A DNA stretch of 64,000 nt from NCBI GenBank assembly GCA_902790625.1, contig CADASP010000018.1, positions 62,001 to 126,000 of the forward strand. Reading direction: 5' to 3'. The notes under the pieces are model-generated. The model did not search any database and was not told the DNA's origin. It worked only from the letters and a program-made list of their open reading frames with translations. Shown here in pieces: positions 16,678 through 24,496 of this stretch; position 1 is the first letter of the stretch; each line of letters opens with the position of its first letter. Origin of the DNA: an uncultured Prevotellaceae bacterium (lineage in GTDB: Bacteria > Bacteroidota > Bacteroidia > Bacteroidales > Bacteroidaceae). Made by a program: the position numbers and the translations under genes.

Positions 16678-17568
16678 ATGAAAATAGGATTCATACAACA
16701 ACACAACACGGCCGACATGGCCGACAATATTGTGCGACTTTGCGACGGCATCCGCGACCTGTCGCGCCGAGGTGCAGAGCTTATCGTGCTGCAAGAGCTG
16801 CACAACTCGCTCTACTTCTGTCAGGTGGAGGACGTGAACAACTTCGACCTTGCCGAGCCTATCCCTGGCCCTTCGACCGACATCTTCAGTAGGCTTGCCC
16901 GCGAGTGCCGGGTGGTGCTGGTAAGCTCGCTGTTTGAGCGTCGTACACCGGGGCTCTATCACAACACCGCCGTGGTCTTCGATAAAGACGGCTCCGTGGC
17001 TGGCAAGTATCGCAAGATGCACATCCCCGACGACCCCGGCTACTACGAGAAGTTCTATTTCACGCCTGGCGATTTGGGCTTCCATCCGATACAGACATCG
17101 GTGGGTCGCCTTGGCGTGCTCGTCTGTTGGGACCAGTGGTATCCCGAGGCCGCACGGCTGATGGCCCTGCAGGGTGCCGAGATGCTCATCTATCCCACCG
17201 CCATCGGCTACGACCCTGGCGACACACCCGACGAGCAGCAGCGCCAGCGACGTGCCTGGCAGACGGTGATGCGCGGTCATGCCGTGGCCAATGGGCTGCC
17301 CGTGGTGGCTGTCAACCGTGTGGGCTTTGAGCCGTCGCCCGATGCTGGTGCCCGTGGTGCACAGTTCTGGGGCACCAGCTTCGTGTGCGGGCCGCAGGGT
17401 GAGCTGTTGCATGAATCGTCAGAAACCGAAGAGGAGCGCACCATCGTCGACATCGACATGGCACGCTGCGAGCAGGTGCGCCGCTGGTGGCCCTTCCTAC
17501 GCGACAGGCGCATCGACAGCTACCACGACATCACACGGCGGTTCATTGACCGGGAGTGTCTTTTTTAA
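16678..17568 (+). CDS. aguB: N-carbamoylputrescine amidase
   Basis: 296 residues, carbon-nitrogen hydrolase (nitrilase) superfamily. Hydrolyses N-carbamoylputrescine to putrescine, CO2 and ammonia. The Glu-Lys-Cys triad is visible in LIVLQELHNS, KYRKMHIPDD and LGVLVCWDQWYPE. The start at 16678 was chosen because it gives the family N-terminus MKIGFIQQHNT and follows the aguA stop by one base; the frame is open further upstream inside aguA, but that gives non-homologous sequence. Ends in a 26-bp terminator-like palindrome. Confidence 0.95.
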   Translation: MKIGFIQQHNTADMADNIVRLCDGIRDLSRRGAELIVLQELHNSLYFCQVEDVNNFDLAEPIPGPSTDIFSRLARECRVVLVSSLFERRTPGLYHNTAVVFDKDGSVAGKYRKMHIPDDPGYYEKFYFTPGDLGFHPIQTSVGRLGVLVCWDQWYPEAARLMALQGAEMLIYPTAIGYDPGDTPDEQQRQRRAWQTVMRGHAVANGLPVVAVNRVGFEPSPDAGARGAQFWGTSFVCGPQGELLHESSETEEERTIVDIDMARCEQVRRWWPFLRDRRIDSYHDITRRFIDRECLF

Positions 17569-17636
17569 AAACCCAATAAAACCAAATAAAACCAACAAAA
17601 ACATGTTTTATTTGGTTTTATTGGGTTTTTTAGAAG
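17567..17636 (+). terminator. Very long terminator hairpin after aguB
   Basis: A perfect 26-bp stem (17567-17592 paired with 17605-17630; ACCCAATAAAACCAAATAAA in the left arm) with a 12-base loop and a T-run. The stem holds repeats of AACCAAATAAA. A shorter 15-bp version is at 23872-23912, so this is also a member of a repeat family. Confidence 0.8.
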
Positions 17637-17690
17637 ATTTGATTATCAATCAAATCGTGTTTTTTTGAAAGACGCGAAGCGTAATCTATG
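17637..17690. repeat. Repeat tail after the terminator (uninterrupted copy)
   Basis: A second hairpin (GATTTGATT / AATCAAATC) is followed by a T-run and a 24-base tail (17667-17690, GAAAGACGCGAAGCGTAATC and four more). The same hairpin is at 23917-23937 and the same tail at 24092-24115, but there they are separated by a palindromic element. This copy therefore looks like the empty site. Confidence 0.65.
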
Positions 17691-17722
17691 TCATTTAACT
17701 ATTCTCCCTCCACCCTCCACCT

Positions 17723-18298
17723 TCAACCCTCCACCCTCAACATAAGGGGTTTGTAGGCTTGGGCTTTTTTCTGAATGTTAAGGGGATAGGCGCGTGAAGA
17801 GCTGGGCATGCGATAAAGGCGCATGGACTGGTCGTGGTGCTGGAAATCGACAAATCCACCGACAACAGGCTGCTGCATCAAGCCAAAGTGGGCGCAGAGC
17901 ACGTCGGTGGCCTTTTGTCCAGTGGTGATGATGGTTTTGCACTTGGGCAGACGCGCCAGAAGCGCATCGAGGTCGGTGGGTTCTATCACTTCCAAGTCCT
18001 TGTCGCTGGCGGTGTCTTTGGTGCGCACCACCGCTGTGGCCGTATCGTAGAGGGCGATGCCGCGCTGTGTGAGGAAGTCCACGATGTCGTCTTTGCGGAA
18101 GCATTTGCGCTCCAAGTCTACGAAATGGTCTTTGTCGTCGAAAAACACCAGCCCAAAAATTCTCCACATGTCGTTGTTGAAGTTGGGATAGAAGAAATCC
18201 ATGCACCAGCGTTTCTTCGAAGGTGGAAAACTGCCCAGCATCAGCACTGTGGCATTGTTGGGCAAGAAAGGTTCTAAAGGATGTTGCTCAACCGTCAT
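17723..18298 (-). CDS. Uracil-DNA glycosylase family protein
   Basis: 191 residues from the ATG at 18298; a start at 18340 would overlap the upstream gene and add non-conserved residues. UDG-superfamily features: motif A-like LMLGSFPPSKKR (residues about 19-30) with FFYPNFNNDMWRIFG, then TIITTGQKATDVL, and motif B-like MPSSSRAY (about 163-170). It belongs to the MUG/TDG-like group by look, so it probably removes uracil or thymine from mismatches, but subclass and substrate are uncertain. It lies 25 bp after the TonB-receptor gene on the same strand and is likely co-transcribed. Confidence 0.75.
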   Translation of the reverse strand: MTVEQHPLEPFLPNNATVLMLGSFPPSKKRWCMDFFYPNFNNDMWRIFGLVFFDDKDHFVDLERKCFRKDDIVDFLTQRGIALYDTATAVVRTKDTASDKDLEVIEPTDLDALLARLPKCKTIITTGQKATDVLCAHFGLMQQPVVGGFVDFQHHDQSMRLYRMPSSSRAYPLNIQKKAQAYKPLMLRVEG

Positions 18299-18323
18299 AC
18301 CGTCTCCCTTGTGTTGATTGCCA

Positions 18324-20786
18324 TCAGAACTCCACCACAACCCTGCCGTTGACTTGTCGGCCTGTCAGGTAGTTAGGCACGGCCCATTGGCGGTTGGTGA
18401 CGTCGGTCACCCAGTAGTAGCTGTTCACATTGCTGATGCCGAAGAGGTTCAGGCAGTCCAGGCCTATCCACACTTTCTTCACTCCAAACTTGTTGCTTGG
18501 CATGAATCCTCGCTGGCTTCCGTATGCCAAGTAGCTCATGCCGATGTCGGCGCGCTTGTAGGCCGGGGCGCGGAAGGGCTGCGACTCGATGCCTCGGTGG
18601 GGTGCTCCGAAGGGCAACCCGTCGGCGTAGGCCAGGCGCAGCGTCATCTTCCAGCGGTCGGTGCCAGGGAAGTAGTCGGTGAAGTGCAGGTTCAGGGCGT
18701 AGCGCTGGTCGGTGGGCAGGGGCACCCATTGTCCTTGGTATTTCTGCTGGGTACGCATCAGCGAGAACGATACCCATGAGTCGGTGCCGGGCACAAATTC
18801 GCCATAGAGCTTCAGGTCGAGGCCCAGCGCATAGCCGCTGGTGAGGTTCTCGCCATAGTAGGTCACCTTCACGTTTTGCACGTTGTAGGGGATGAGGTTG
18901 CCCATTAGTTTGTAGTAGGCTTCGGCGGTGAACTTATACATGCGCTCCTTCATCTTGAAGCGGTAGTCGAAGGCGGCCAGCAGTTGCCATGAGCGCTGGC
19001 TCTTGATGTTGCGGTTCAGCGTCACGGCCGTCACCCCTCCGCTGGTGAGGGTGGTGTCGCGCAGCTCCTTATAGAAGGGAGCCTGATAGTAGAGTCCTGC
19101 TGCCAAGCGGTAGGTGATATCGGTATTCGAGGCGGGCACGATGGCCAGCGAGGCGCGTGGCGAGAGCAGCGTCTCGCGGTTGTAGCTCCAGTGGGCGAAG
19201 CGCAGTCCGTAGGTCAGGGTGTAATAAGCTCCTCCTGTCTCCGAGGGAGCTTCTTCAGTGCCTTCGGTGGCTTGAGGGGATGCTGCTGTGTTCCATCTGA
19301 ACACATCCTGCACGTAGCCTTCCATGCGTTGCGAGTGCATGCGCTGCTTCGATGACAACGTATAAATCAGGTCCAGGCGGTTGCCAGTGTGAGGTACTGA
19401 GTAGCCGCTGGAGTCGCGCATCTCATATTCGCGGCTCTGCTCCTTGATGCGTTCCCATTTGTATACGAGACCGGCTTCTATGTCGTGGCGGCGCAGCTGC
19501 CTGTTGAGCATCAGCTTCAGGCTCTGCACATTGGCCGTCAGGTAGTTGCGCGCATGCTCGGCATAGGTGCCCACGCCCAGCTGCTCGGCACTCTGTGTGT
19601 CGCTCAGCCAGTATTGTCCCTGTATGTCGTAGCGCTCCTGCTCCTTGGTGTGGAAAGCGCTCCACAGCAGCTTCAGCTGGGTGCTGTCGCCCAGATGGCG
19701 CGTGATGGCGGCGGTGCCGAAGAGGGTGCGGAAGATGTCCTTCTCCTGTCCGTCGAAGTACACCTTAAACGACTTCACGTCCTCCATCGTGCCAAAGCTG
19801 GTCTCGCGGTCGGTGGGCTTGAAGTTGTAGTGGTTCTCCGAGATGTTGCCCAGCAGCTCCAATGTCCATCGGCGGTTGGGCTGATAGGTGACAAACGTCT
19901 GATAGTCGAGCTGGTTGGGTCGATATTCGCCGTTGGTCTCCAGCGACCCCAGCAGATAGCGGTTGGTCTTGTAGCGCAGTCCGTGGCTCATGCTGAAGGG
20001 TTTCGCCTTGCTGCCGTTGCCCGTGCCCACATACACGCTGCCACCCAGCAGACTGGCGCTGGCTGTGGCCTCGGTGCGTTGTGGCTTGCGATAGGTGATG
20101 TCGAGTGCCGACGACATCTTGTCGCCATAGCGGGCCGCGAAGCCGCCGGTGCTGAAGGCCACGCGCTCCACCATGTCGGGGTTGATGACGGAGAGTCCCT
20201 CCTGCTGACCTGAACGGATGAGCAGGGGGCGATACACCTCCACATTATTTATATATACGGAGTTCTCGTCGAAGCTGCCGCCCCTGACGTTGTACTGCGA
20301 CGACAGCTCGTTGTGGGTCGACACGCCGGCCTGCTGCTGTATCAGCTCTTCCACCGCGTTGCCCGTCACGCTGGCCGCGCTGGTGCGCAGGTCGGTCAGG
20401 TCGAGCTGCTCCATCTGGTCGGTCTGTCGCCGCTTCTCGCTCACCACCACCTCCTGCAGCTGCTGCTCGGCGCGCATCAGCACGCGCAGCGTCTGCGTGC
20501 CCGTGGGCTTGTGGAGTGTGCGCGTGCGCGCCTTGTAGCCCACCATGGTGAAGCGTATCACCACCGAGTCTTTCGACTGCAGCTGCATGCGATATTCACC
20601 CTTCAGGTTGGTCATCGTCACCTTGCCCTGCTCCACACAGCTCACGGTGGCCAGCTCCAAGGCGTTGCCTTCATCGTCGGTCACCAGTCCTTTCAGCGTG
20701 AACGTGGCTTGACCGTGTATAGAGGAGATGCCCGCCACAATCATGGCGAGCGTCAGCAAAGTCTGCTTCAAAAAATGTCTCATCAA
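18324..20786 (-). CDS. TonB-dependent receptor with carboxypeptidase-like N-terminal domain
   Basis: 820-residue outer-membrane protein. Residues 1-26 form a signal peptide (cleavage after IHG or nearby). A CarboxypepD_reg-like domain follows (about 27-110, LKGLVTDDEGNALELATVS), then a linker, the plug (about 120-230; YNVRGGSFDENSVYINNVEV) and a 22-strand barrel ending in the aromatic residue of GRVVVEF. It imports an unknown ligand using TonB energy. No SusD partner or glycan enzymes lie beside it, so a siderophore, vitamin or peptide ligand is as likely as a sugar. ATG at 20783 is an alternative start. Confidence 0.88.
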   Translation of the reverse strand: MMRHFLKQTLLTLAMIVAGISSIHGQATFTLKGLVTDDEGNALELATVSCVEQGKVTMTNLKGEYRMQLQSKDSVVIRFTMVGYKARTRTLHKPTGTQTLRVLMRAEQQLQEVVVSEKRRQTDQMEQLDLTDLRTSAASVTGNAVEELIQQQAGVSTHNELSSQYNVRGGSFDENSVYINNVEVYRPLLIRSGQQEGLSVINPDMVERVAFSTGGFAARYGDKMSSALDITYRKPQRTEATASASLLGGSVYVGTGNGSKAKPFSMSHGLRYKTNRYLLGSLETNGEYRPNQLDYQTFVTYQPNRRWTLELLGNISENHYNFKPTDRETSFGTMEDVKSFKVYFDGQEKDIFRTLFGTAAITRHLGDSTQLKLLWSAFHTKEQERYDIQGQYWLSDTQSAEQLGVGTYAEHARNYLTANVQSLKLMLNRQLRRHDIEAGLVYKWERIKEQSREYEMRDSSGYSVPHTGNRLDLIYTLSSKQRMHSQRMEGYVQDVFRWNTAASPQATEGTEEAPSETGGAYYTLTYGLRFAHWSYNRETLLSPRASLAIVPASNTDITYRLAAGLYYQAPFYKELRDTTLTSGGVTAVTLNRNIKSQRSWQLLAAFDYRFKMKERMYKFTAEAYYKLMGNLIPYNVQNVKVTYYGENLTSGYALGLDLKLYGEFVPGTDSWVSFSLMRTQQKYQGQWVPLPTDQRYALNLHFTDYFPGTDRWKMTLRLAYADGLPFGAPHRGIESQPFRAPAYKRADIGMSYLAYGSQRGFMPSNKFGVKKVWIGLDCLNLFGISNVNSYYWVTDVTNRQWAVPNYLTGRQVNGRVVVEF

Positions 20787-20858
20787 TGAAAATAACGTTC
20801 AAACGAGTGTTTTATTATGTGCGCAGCCCAGCAGTTATTCATTTTTCCAGCGTTTTTC

Positions 20859-20889
20859 TTGCCAGTTTGAAAAAATATCCGTAATTTTG
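20859..20889 (+). promoter_or_regulatory. Promoter of the polysaccharide export gene
   Basis: CTTG with TTG at 20859-20861, 20 bp, TAATTTTG (20882-20889); the ATG is 33 bp downstream. Confidence 0.65.
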
Positions 20890-20922
20890 CAACCCAAATA
20901 AAAACAAACACCAAAATTCAAG

Positions 20923-21717
20923 ATGAAATTCCACAAACTGATAGTTGCCGCTGCCGTGGCCTTGATGCTGGGCAGCTGCGGAAGCACTAAGGACGTGCCT
21001 TATTTCCAGAATGCCGAGACTGTTGACCTGTCGAAGTCGTCGTTCCTCTACGATGCCCGCATCATGCCGAAGGACCAGCTCACCATCACCGTGAGCACCA
21101 TCAACGACGAGGCTGCCGCACCGTTCAACATGACCGTGCCCACACCCTATAGCGTGAACACGCGCAGCACCTACTCGCAGCCCATGCTGCAGTCGTATCT
21201 GGTTGACAACAACGGCATGATCAACTTCCCCATCGTGGGCGAGCTGAAGGTGGGCGGTCTGACGAAGGCCGAGGCCGAGCACATGATTGCCGGCAAGATT
21301 CAGCCCTACATCAACGAGTCGGAGAAGCCTATCGTCACCGTGCGCATCCCTGGCTATCAGATTTCGGTCATCGGCGAAGTGGCTCGCCCCGGCACCTTCA
21401 CCGTGAGCCGCGAGAAGATTACCGTGCTCGAAGCACTGGCACAGGCTGGCGACCTCACCATCTATGGCCAGCGCAAGAACGTGCAGCTCATCCGCGAGGA
21501 TGCCACGGGCCGCAAGTCGATACACATCCTCGACCTCACCGATGCCAACCTGGTGAACTCGCCCTACTACTACATGCAGCAGAACGACGTCATCAACGTG
21601 ACGCCCAACAAGGTGAAGGCTCAGAACAGCAGCGTGGGTAGCATGACCACCCTTTGGTTCTCGGCTACCTCCATCCTCATCTCGCTCACCTCGCTGCTCT
21701 ACAACATCTTGAAATAA
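20923..21717 (+). CDS. Polysaccharide biosynthesis/export lipoprotein (Wza-like)
   Basis: 264 residues. Lipoprotein signal with lipobox LGSC (acyl Cys19). A Poly_export domain (about 45-125; RIMPKDQLTITVST, then LQSYLVDNNGMINFPIVGEL) is followed by an SLBB-type domain (about 140-215; YQISVIGEVARPGTFTVSRE). The C-terminus has a short hydrophobic helix (SATSILISLTSLLYNILK). Such proteins form the outer-membrane channel for capsule or exopolysaccharide export, normally with a Wzc-type kinase; none lies nearby, so the partner is elsewhere. Monocistronic, with own promoter and terminator. Confidence 0.9.
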   Translation: MKFHKLIVAAAVALMLGSCGSTKDVPYFQNAETVDLSKSSFLYDARIMPKDQLTITVSTINDEAAAPFNMTVPTPYSVNTRSTYSQPMLQSYLVDNNGMINFPIVGELKVGGLTKAEAEHMIAGKIQPYINESEKPIVTVRIPGYQISVIGEVARPGTFTVSREKITVLEALAQAGDLTIYGQRKNVQLIREDATGRKSIHILDLTDANLVNSPYYYMQQNDVINVTPNKVKAQNSSVGSMTTLWFSATSILISLTSLLYNILK

Positions 21718-21744
21718 TCCTCTTCTTAAATAATCCATCGATGG

Positions 21745-21781
21745 CCGCATTGACTACGTTTTTTAGTCAATGCGGTTTTTT
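21745..21781 (+). terminator. Rho-independent terminator
   Basis: Perfect 12-bp stem CCGCATTGACTA (21745-21756) / TAGTCAATGCGG (21764-21775), then a T-run. Confidence 0.9.
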
Positions 21782-21785
21782 GTGA

Positions 21786-22170
21786 AATGATTATCCGCAT
21801 ATAAGTGAATAATTTAGGACGATTATAATGAATGTATAAGCCCCAGAGGGGCGGCGGACCACAGGCAGGGGCATTGTCCCTGTAATAACAATCGACCCAA
21901 AATAGCCCCAGATGGGCGACAGAAAACGACGTTGAGCACCAATCGTCCAGACTGGGGCGCGTCCCTGTGAAGGTAAGGTAATCTGGCGCCCCTCCGGGGC
22001 TTTCGTTCTGTGTGCTTTCACAGGGGCTCCACCCCTGCCTGTTCATTTTTAGTGATTTCTGTCTTTCAGCTTTTACCACCTTCCACCATCAAGGGATGCC
22101 TATGGCATCCATTATTCTCGTGTTTTTGGGCGAATTGTTTATCTGCAATCAGGTGACTAAGACGCTGAAG
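21786..22170. repeat. Structured intergenic repeat region
   Basis: A gene-free stretch of palindromes: AGCCCCAGAGGGGC-type, GGCGCCCCTCCGGGGC, and GGATGCC tat GGCATCC near 22093-22109. Its left edge (ATGATTATCCGCATAT, 21786-21801) is the reverse complement of the flank of the element at 61853, and its right edge (CTGCAATCAGGTGACTAAG near 22142) resembles that element's ends. It is likely a diverged composite of the same repeat families. The short open frames in it are artefacts of the palindromes. Confidence 0.5.
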
Positions 22171-22223
22171 GTGTGGATTGCACTTCTTTGCGTATGACCT
22201 TCTCGGCTGGATAGCAAATCGTC

Positions 22224-22255
22224 AAAAAAAGAGGCGCACCGCAGGGATACGCCTC
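22224..22255 (-). terminator. Terminator of the outer-membrane barrel gene
   Basis: Read on the minus strand: GAGGCG, 13-base loop, CGCCTC, then seven T (22230-22224), about 35 bp after the stop at 22290. Confidence 0.75.
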
Positions 22256-22289
22256 ATGAGATTTAAGTTGAATACTACTCTAATGGTGA

Positions 22290-22826
22290 TTAGAAGTTGA
22301 AGTAGAGTCCGAAGGTAATGTTGTTAGCATCGAAATCGAAACCTACGGTGTCGGTGGATTTGGCACCATCGTAGTCGGGCTTAGAAGTCTTGTAGCCCAG
22401 GAATCCGCAGTGTGCCACGAAGCTGATCTTCTCGTTGAGGTTCACGGCCACGCCGGGCTTCACGCCAATGCCGAAAGTGTTGGTCTTATGGCCGGCTGAC
22501 TTGGAGTCGACGTTGGTGAAGTCGAAACCACCATCGAGGAAGAGGTTCACATGGTCGAACTTGGCGAAGGTGAAACGAGCATAGGGATTCACTGAGAGGG
22601 TCTTCACCTTGGTGGCGTCCTTGCCACTCTCGCTGTAGCCAAATGCCAAGCCCAGGGCCCAGTTGTCGTCGAGGACATAGCCTACTTCAGGCTTCAGGGT
22701 GAAAGCTGTTGTGCTGTTACCGTCGTGAGAAACCGAGTTGAAGCCAACTTCGCCACCCACATACACTTGTGCGCTCATAGTCATGGTCACCAGCATGGCG
22801 GCCATAGTCATCAGAATCTTTTTCAT
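22290..22826 (-). CDS. Small outer-membrane beta-barrel protein (OmpX/opacity-like)
   Basis: 178 residues with a signal peptide (1-19, cleavage after MSA). Alternating amphipathic strands (VYVGGEVGFNSVS, WALGLAFGYSES, VNPYARFTFAKF, GIGVKPGVAVNL) and the terminal aromatic residue of LYFNF fit an eight-stranded porin-type barrel (OMP_b-brl). Specific function unknown; such proteins are often abundant structural or adhesion barrels. Has its own promoter and terminator, so it is expressed alone. Confidence 0.8.
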   Translation of the reverse strand: MKKILMTMAAMLVTMTMSAQVYVGGEVGFNSVSHDGNSTTAFTLKPEVGYVLDDNWALGLAFGYSESGKDATKVKTLSVNPYARFTFAKFDHVNLFLDGGFDFTNVDSKSAGHKTNTFGIGVKPGVAVNLNEKISFVAHCGFLGYKTSKPDYDGAKSTDTVGFDFDANNITFGLYFNF

Positions 22827-22882
22827 GTTTTCTAATTTTTTTAAATAGTTAATAATTTATCCTGAATAACTTAAATCGGGTG

Positions 22883-22913
22883 CAAAGGTATGGCTTCTAT
22901 GCTTACCCGACAA
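22883..22913 (-). promoter_or_regulatory. Promoter of the outer-membrane barrel gene
   Basis: Minus strand: TTG (22913-22911), 20 bp, TACCTTTG (22890-22883), giving a leader of about 50 bases. Confidence 0.75.
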
Positions 22914-22965
22914 GTTTTTCAGGCTCTTCTTCCTACTTGATGGTCGTTTCGATGACAAAAATCAA

Positions 22966-23565
22966 TTAATCCTGCAGGGCCAGTTCGATGTTGTGCTGCT
23001 TGGCCATGCGACGCATGTTGATGAGGGCGTAGCGCATGCGTCCGAGCGACGTGTTGATACTGACACCCGTGATTTCGGAGATCTCCTTGAACGACAGCTG
23101 CTGGTAGTAGCGCATGTATACCACTTCGCGCTGTGGTGCGGGCAGGGCGTCCATGATTCGCCTCACGTCGCACAGCACCTGCTCGTTGACCAGTTCCGAC
23201 TCGCGGAAGGTGTCCATCACCGATGCCGTGCTCAGGTTCTGCAGGTCGTTGTTGGCGTTGGGCTCCACGATGTGGCGCCCCTCTTGCTGGCGATACCAGT
23301 CCATGATGCAGTTGTGGGCGATGCGTGTGAGCCAGAAGATAAACTTGCCCGAATCGGTGTATTGCCCGCTCTGCAGCCGCGTGATCACCTTCACAAATGT
23401 TTCTTGGAAGATGTCGTCGGCCACATCGTGGTCGTGCACCACGAACATGATGTAAGTGAACAACTTTGTTTGAGTGCGCTCAAGAAGCTCGTCGAAAGCA
23501 CCATTGTTGCCTTTAACGTATAGTATGGCCAACGCTTCGTCGGTCATCCCTTCAAATTTCTTCAT
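22966..23565 (-). CDS. RNA polymerase sigma factor, sigma-70 family (ECF-like)
   Basis: 199 residues. Region 2 (about 20-90) shows FDELLERTQTKLFTYIMFVV, the core-binding helix DVADDIFQETFVKV and the -10 recognition stretch FIFWLTRIAHNCIMDWYR. Region 4 (about 130-190) shows LPAPQREVVYMRYYQQLSFKEISEITGVSINTSLGRMRYA, a helix-turn-helix. No anti-sigma factor gene is adjacent, so it may belong to the group of Bacteroidales sigma factors without one, or be controlled elsewhere. ATG at 23547 is an alternative start. Confidence 0.9.
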   Translation of the reverse strand: MKKFEGMTDEALAILYVKGNNGAFDELLERTQTKLFTYIMFVVHDHDVADDIFQETFVKVITRLQSGQYTDSGKFIFWLTRIAHNCIMDWYRQQEGRHIVEPNANNDLQNLSTASVMDTFRESELVNEQVLCDVRRIMDALPAPQREVVYMRYYQQLSFKEISEITGVSINTSLGRMRYALINMRRMAKQHNIELALQD

Positions 23566-23651
23566 ATCATTAAATGTATTTGTTATGAAGTAAATTTTTT
23601 CGTATAGGCAATAAAAGTTTTAAAAATGAGTTATTAATGGTTTGTTGGGTG

Positions 23652-23683
23652 CAAAAGTATTGAAAAAAAACGAAACGCCCAAA
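23652..23683 (-). promoter_or_regulatory. Promoter of the sigma-factor gene
   Basis: Minus strand: TTTG (23683-23680), 20 bp, TACTTTTG (23659-23652), about 90 bp upstream of the start. Confidence 0.75.
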
Positions 23684-23871
23684 TTTTTCGACAAAATTTT
23701 TTCAGATGTGCACAGATTTTTTTCCTTTTCCCCCCGGAGCGACCCCTGAAAGGATGGGTCTTTCCCTCAGCCTTACGGCTGGCAGCTGGGGGGGGGACGA
23801 GGTGGCAGCAGCCATGGGCGATGCCCGTATCACTCATTCCTAATGGTGTCTGCCGCAGGGCGGACTTTTTC

Positions 23872-24115
23872 AAAACCAAATAAAACCAAACAAACATGTT
23901 TTATTTGGTTTTAGAAGATTTGATTAACAATCAAATCGTGGCTTTTCGTAAGGTACGGTTGAAAAGACAATAGCGTTTTTTGAAGATTCCAGACGCTGAA
24001 AGCGTCTCCTCTCAATAGCCGCAGGTCGGTACGACCTGCGGCTATTGAGAGGAGACGGCTTCACCGTCTTTTCAACCGTACGCGTTTTTTTGAAAGACGC
24101 GAAGCGTAATCTATG
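23872..24115. repeat. Terminator-like repeat interrupted by a palindromic element
   Basis: The hairpin at 23872-23912 (15-bp stem AAAACCAAATAAAAC) and the next hairpin (23917-23937) match 17567-17657; the tail at 24092-24115 matches 17667-17690 exactly. At 17.6 kb the pieces are contiguous; here about 145 bp lie between them, consisting of the palindromic element at 23953-24081. Nothing else gene-like was seen from 23684 to 24496 apart from this and the element at 24187. Confidence 0.65.
23953..24081. repeat. Modular palindromic element, copy A (no internal module)
   Basis: Terminal inverted repeats of 16 bp (GTACGGTTGAAAAGAC at 23953-23968 and its complement at 24066-24081). Inside: GACGCTGAAAGCGTC, a 22-bp arm CCTCTCAATAGCCGCAGGTC (first 20) facing its complement across GTA, and GACGGCTTCACCGTC. 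The whole can fold as one cruciform. Other copies at 37516, 39204 and 61853. Confidence 0.75.
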
Positions 24116-24186
24116 GGGTGGATTCAGGAGCGGCGGCGCACTTCAAACAGGGAGCGGGAGGCACCGCAGAGGAAAAAGGGCATGCT

Positions 24187-24259
24187 TTTTAGGTTGGCAG
24201 CGGGCGGGGACATCATTGGCAGCGAACGCCGCCATGAATGGCAGCGGCCGCTGCCAACC
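24187..24259. repeat. NotI-containing palindrome, copy 1
   Basis: Bounded by AGGTTGGCAGC and GCTGCCAACC; holds GGCAGCGGCCGCTGCC (a 16-bp perfect palindrome with the NotI octamer) and the unit ATCATTGGCAGCG. The second copy is at 62304-62395. Confidence 0.7.
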
Positions 24260-24496
24260 GAAATTGATAAGTGATGATGAATATAGAATAAAAGTAAACT
24301 GTCAGCTGTCAGAACTGTAAGACATGGCTCTCTCGAGTGTTTGTTGGAAGCTGTGCCGACGGGCGGAAAGCAAGATGGCGCGGAAACGACGCTGTTTGCG
24401 ATAATAAACGGCGGCGTTTCCGCGGCCAAACGATACGTTTTCTTCCGGCAGGCTGACGATGCTGCTGATGATGGGCTGGCAGGCGGCCGAAGACCA

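Noticed and set aside
18298..18340. Longer start for the uracil-DNA glycosylase-like gene
   Set aside because: The extension overlaps the end of the TonB-receptor gene and adds residues unlike the family.
21718..22289. Possible small RNA or riboswitch in the gap after the export gene
   Set aside because: The structure is explained by a terminator and interspersed palindromic repeats, with no promoter oriented into a leader.
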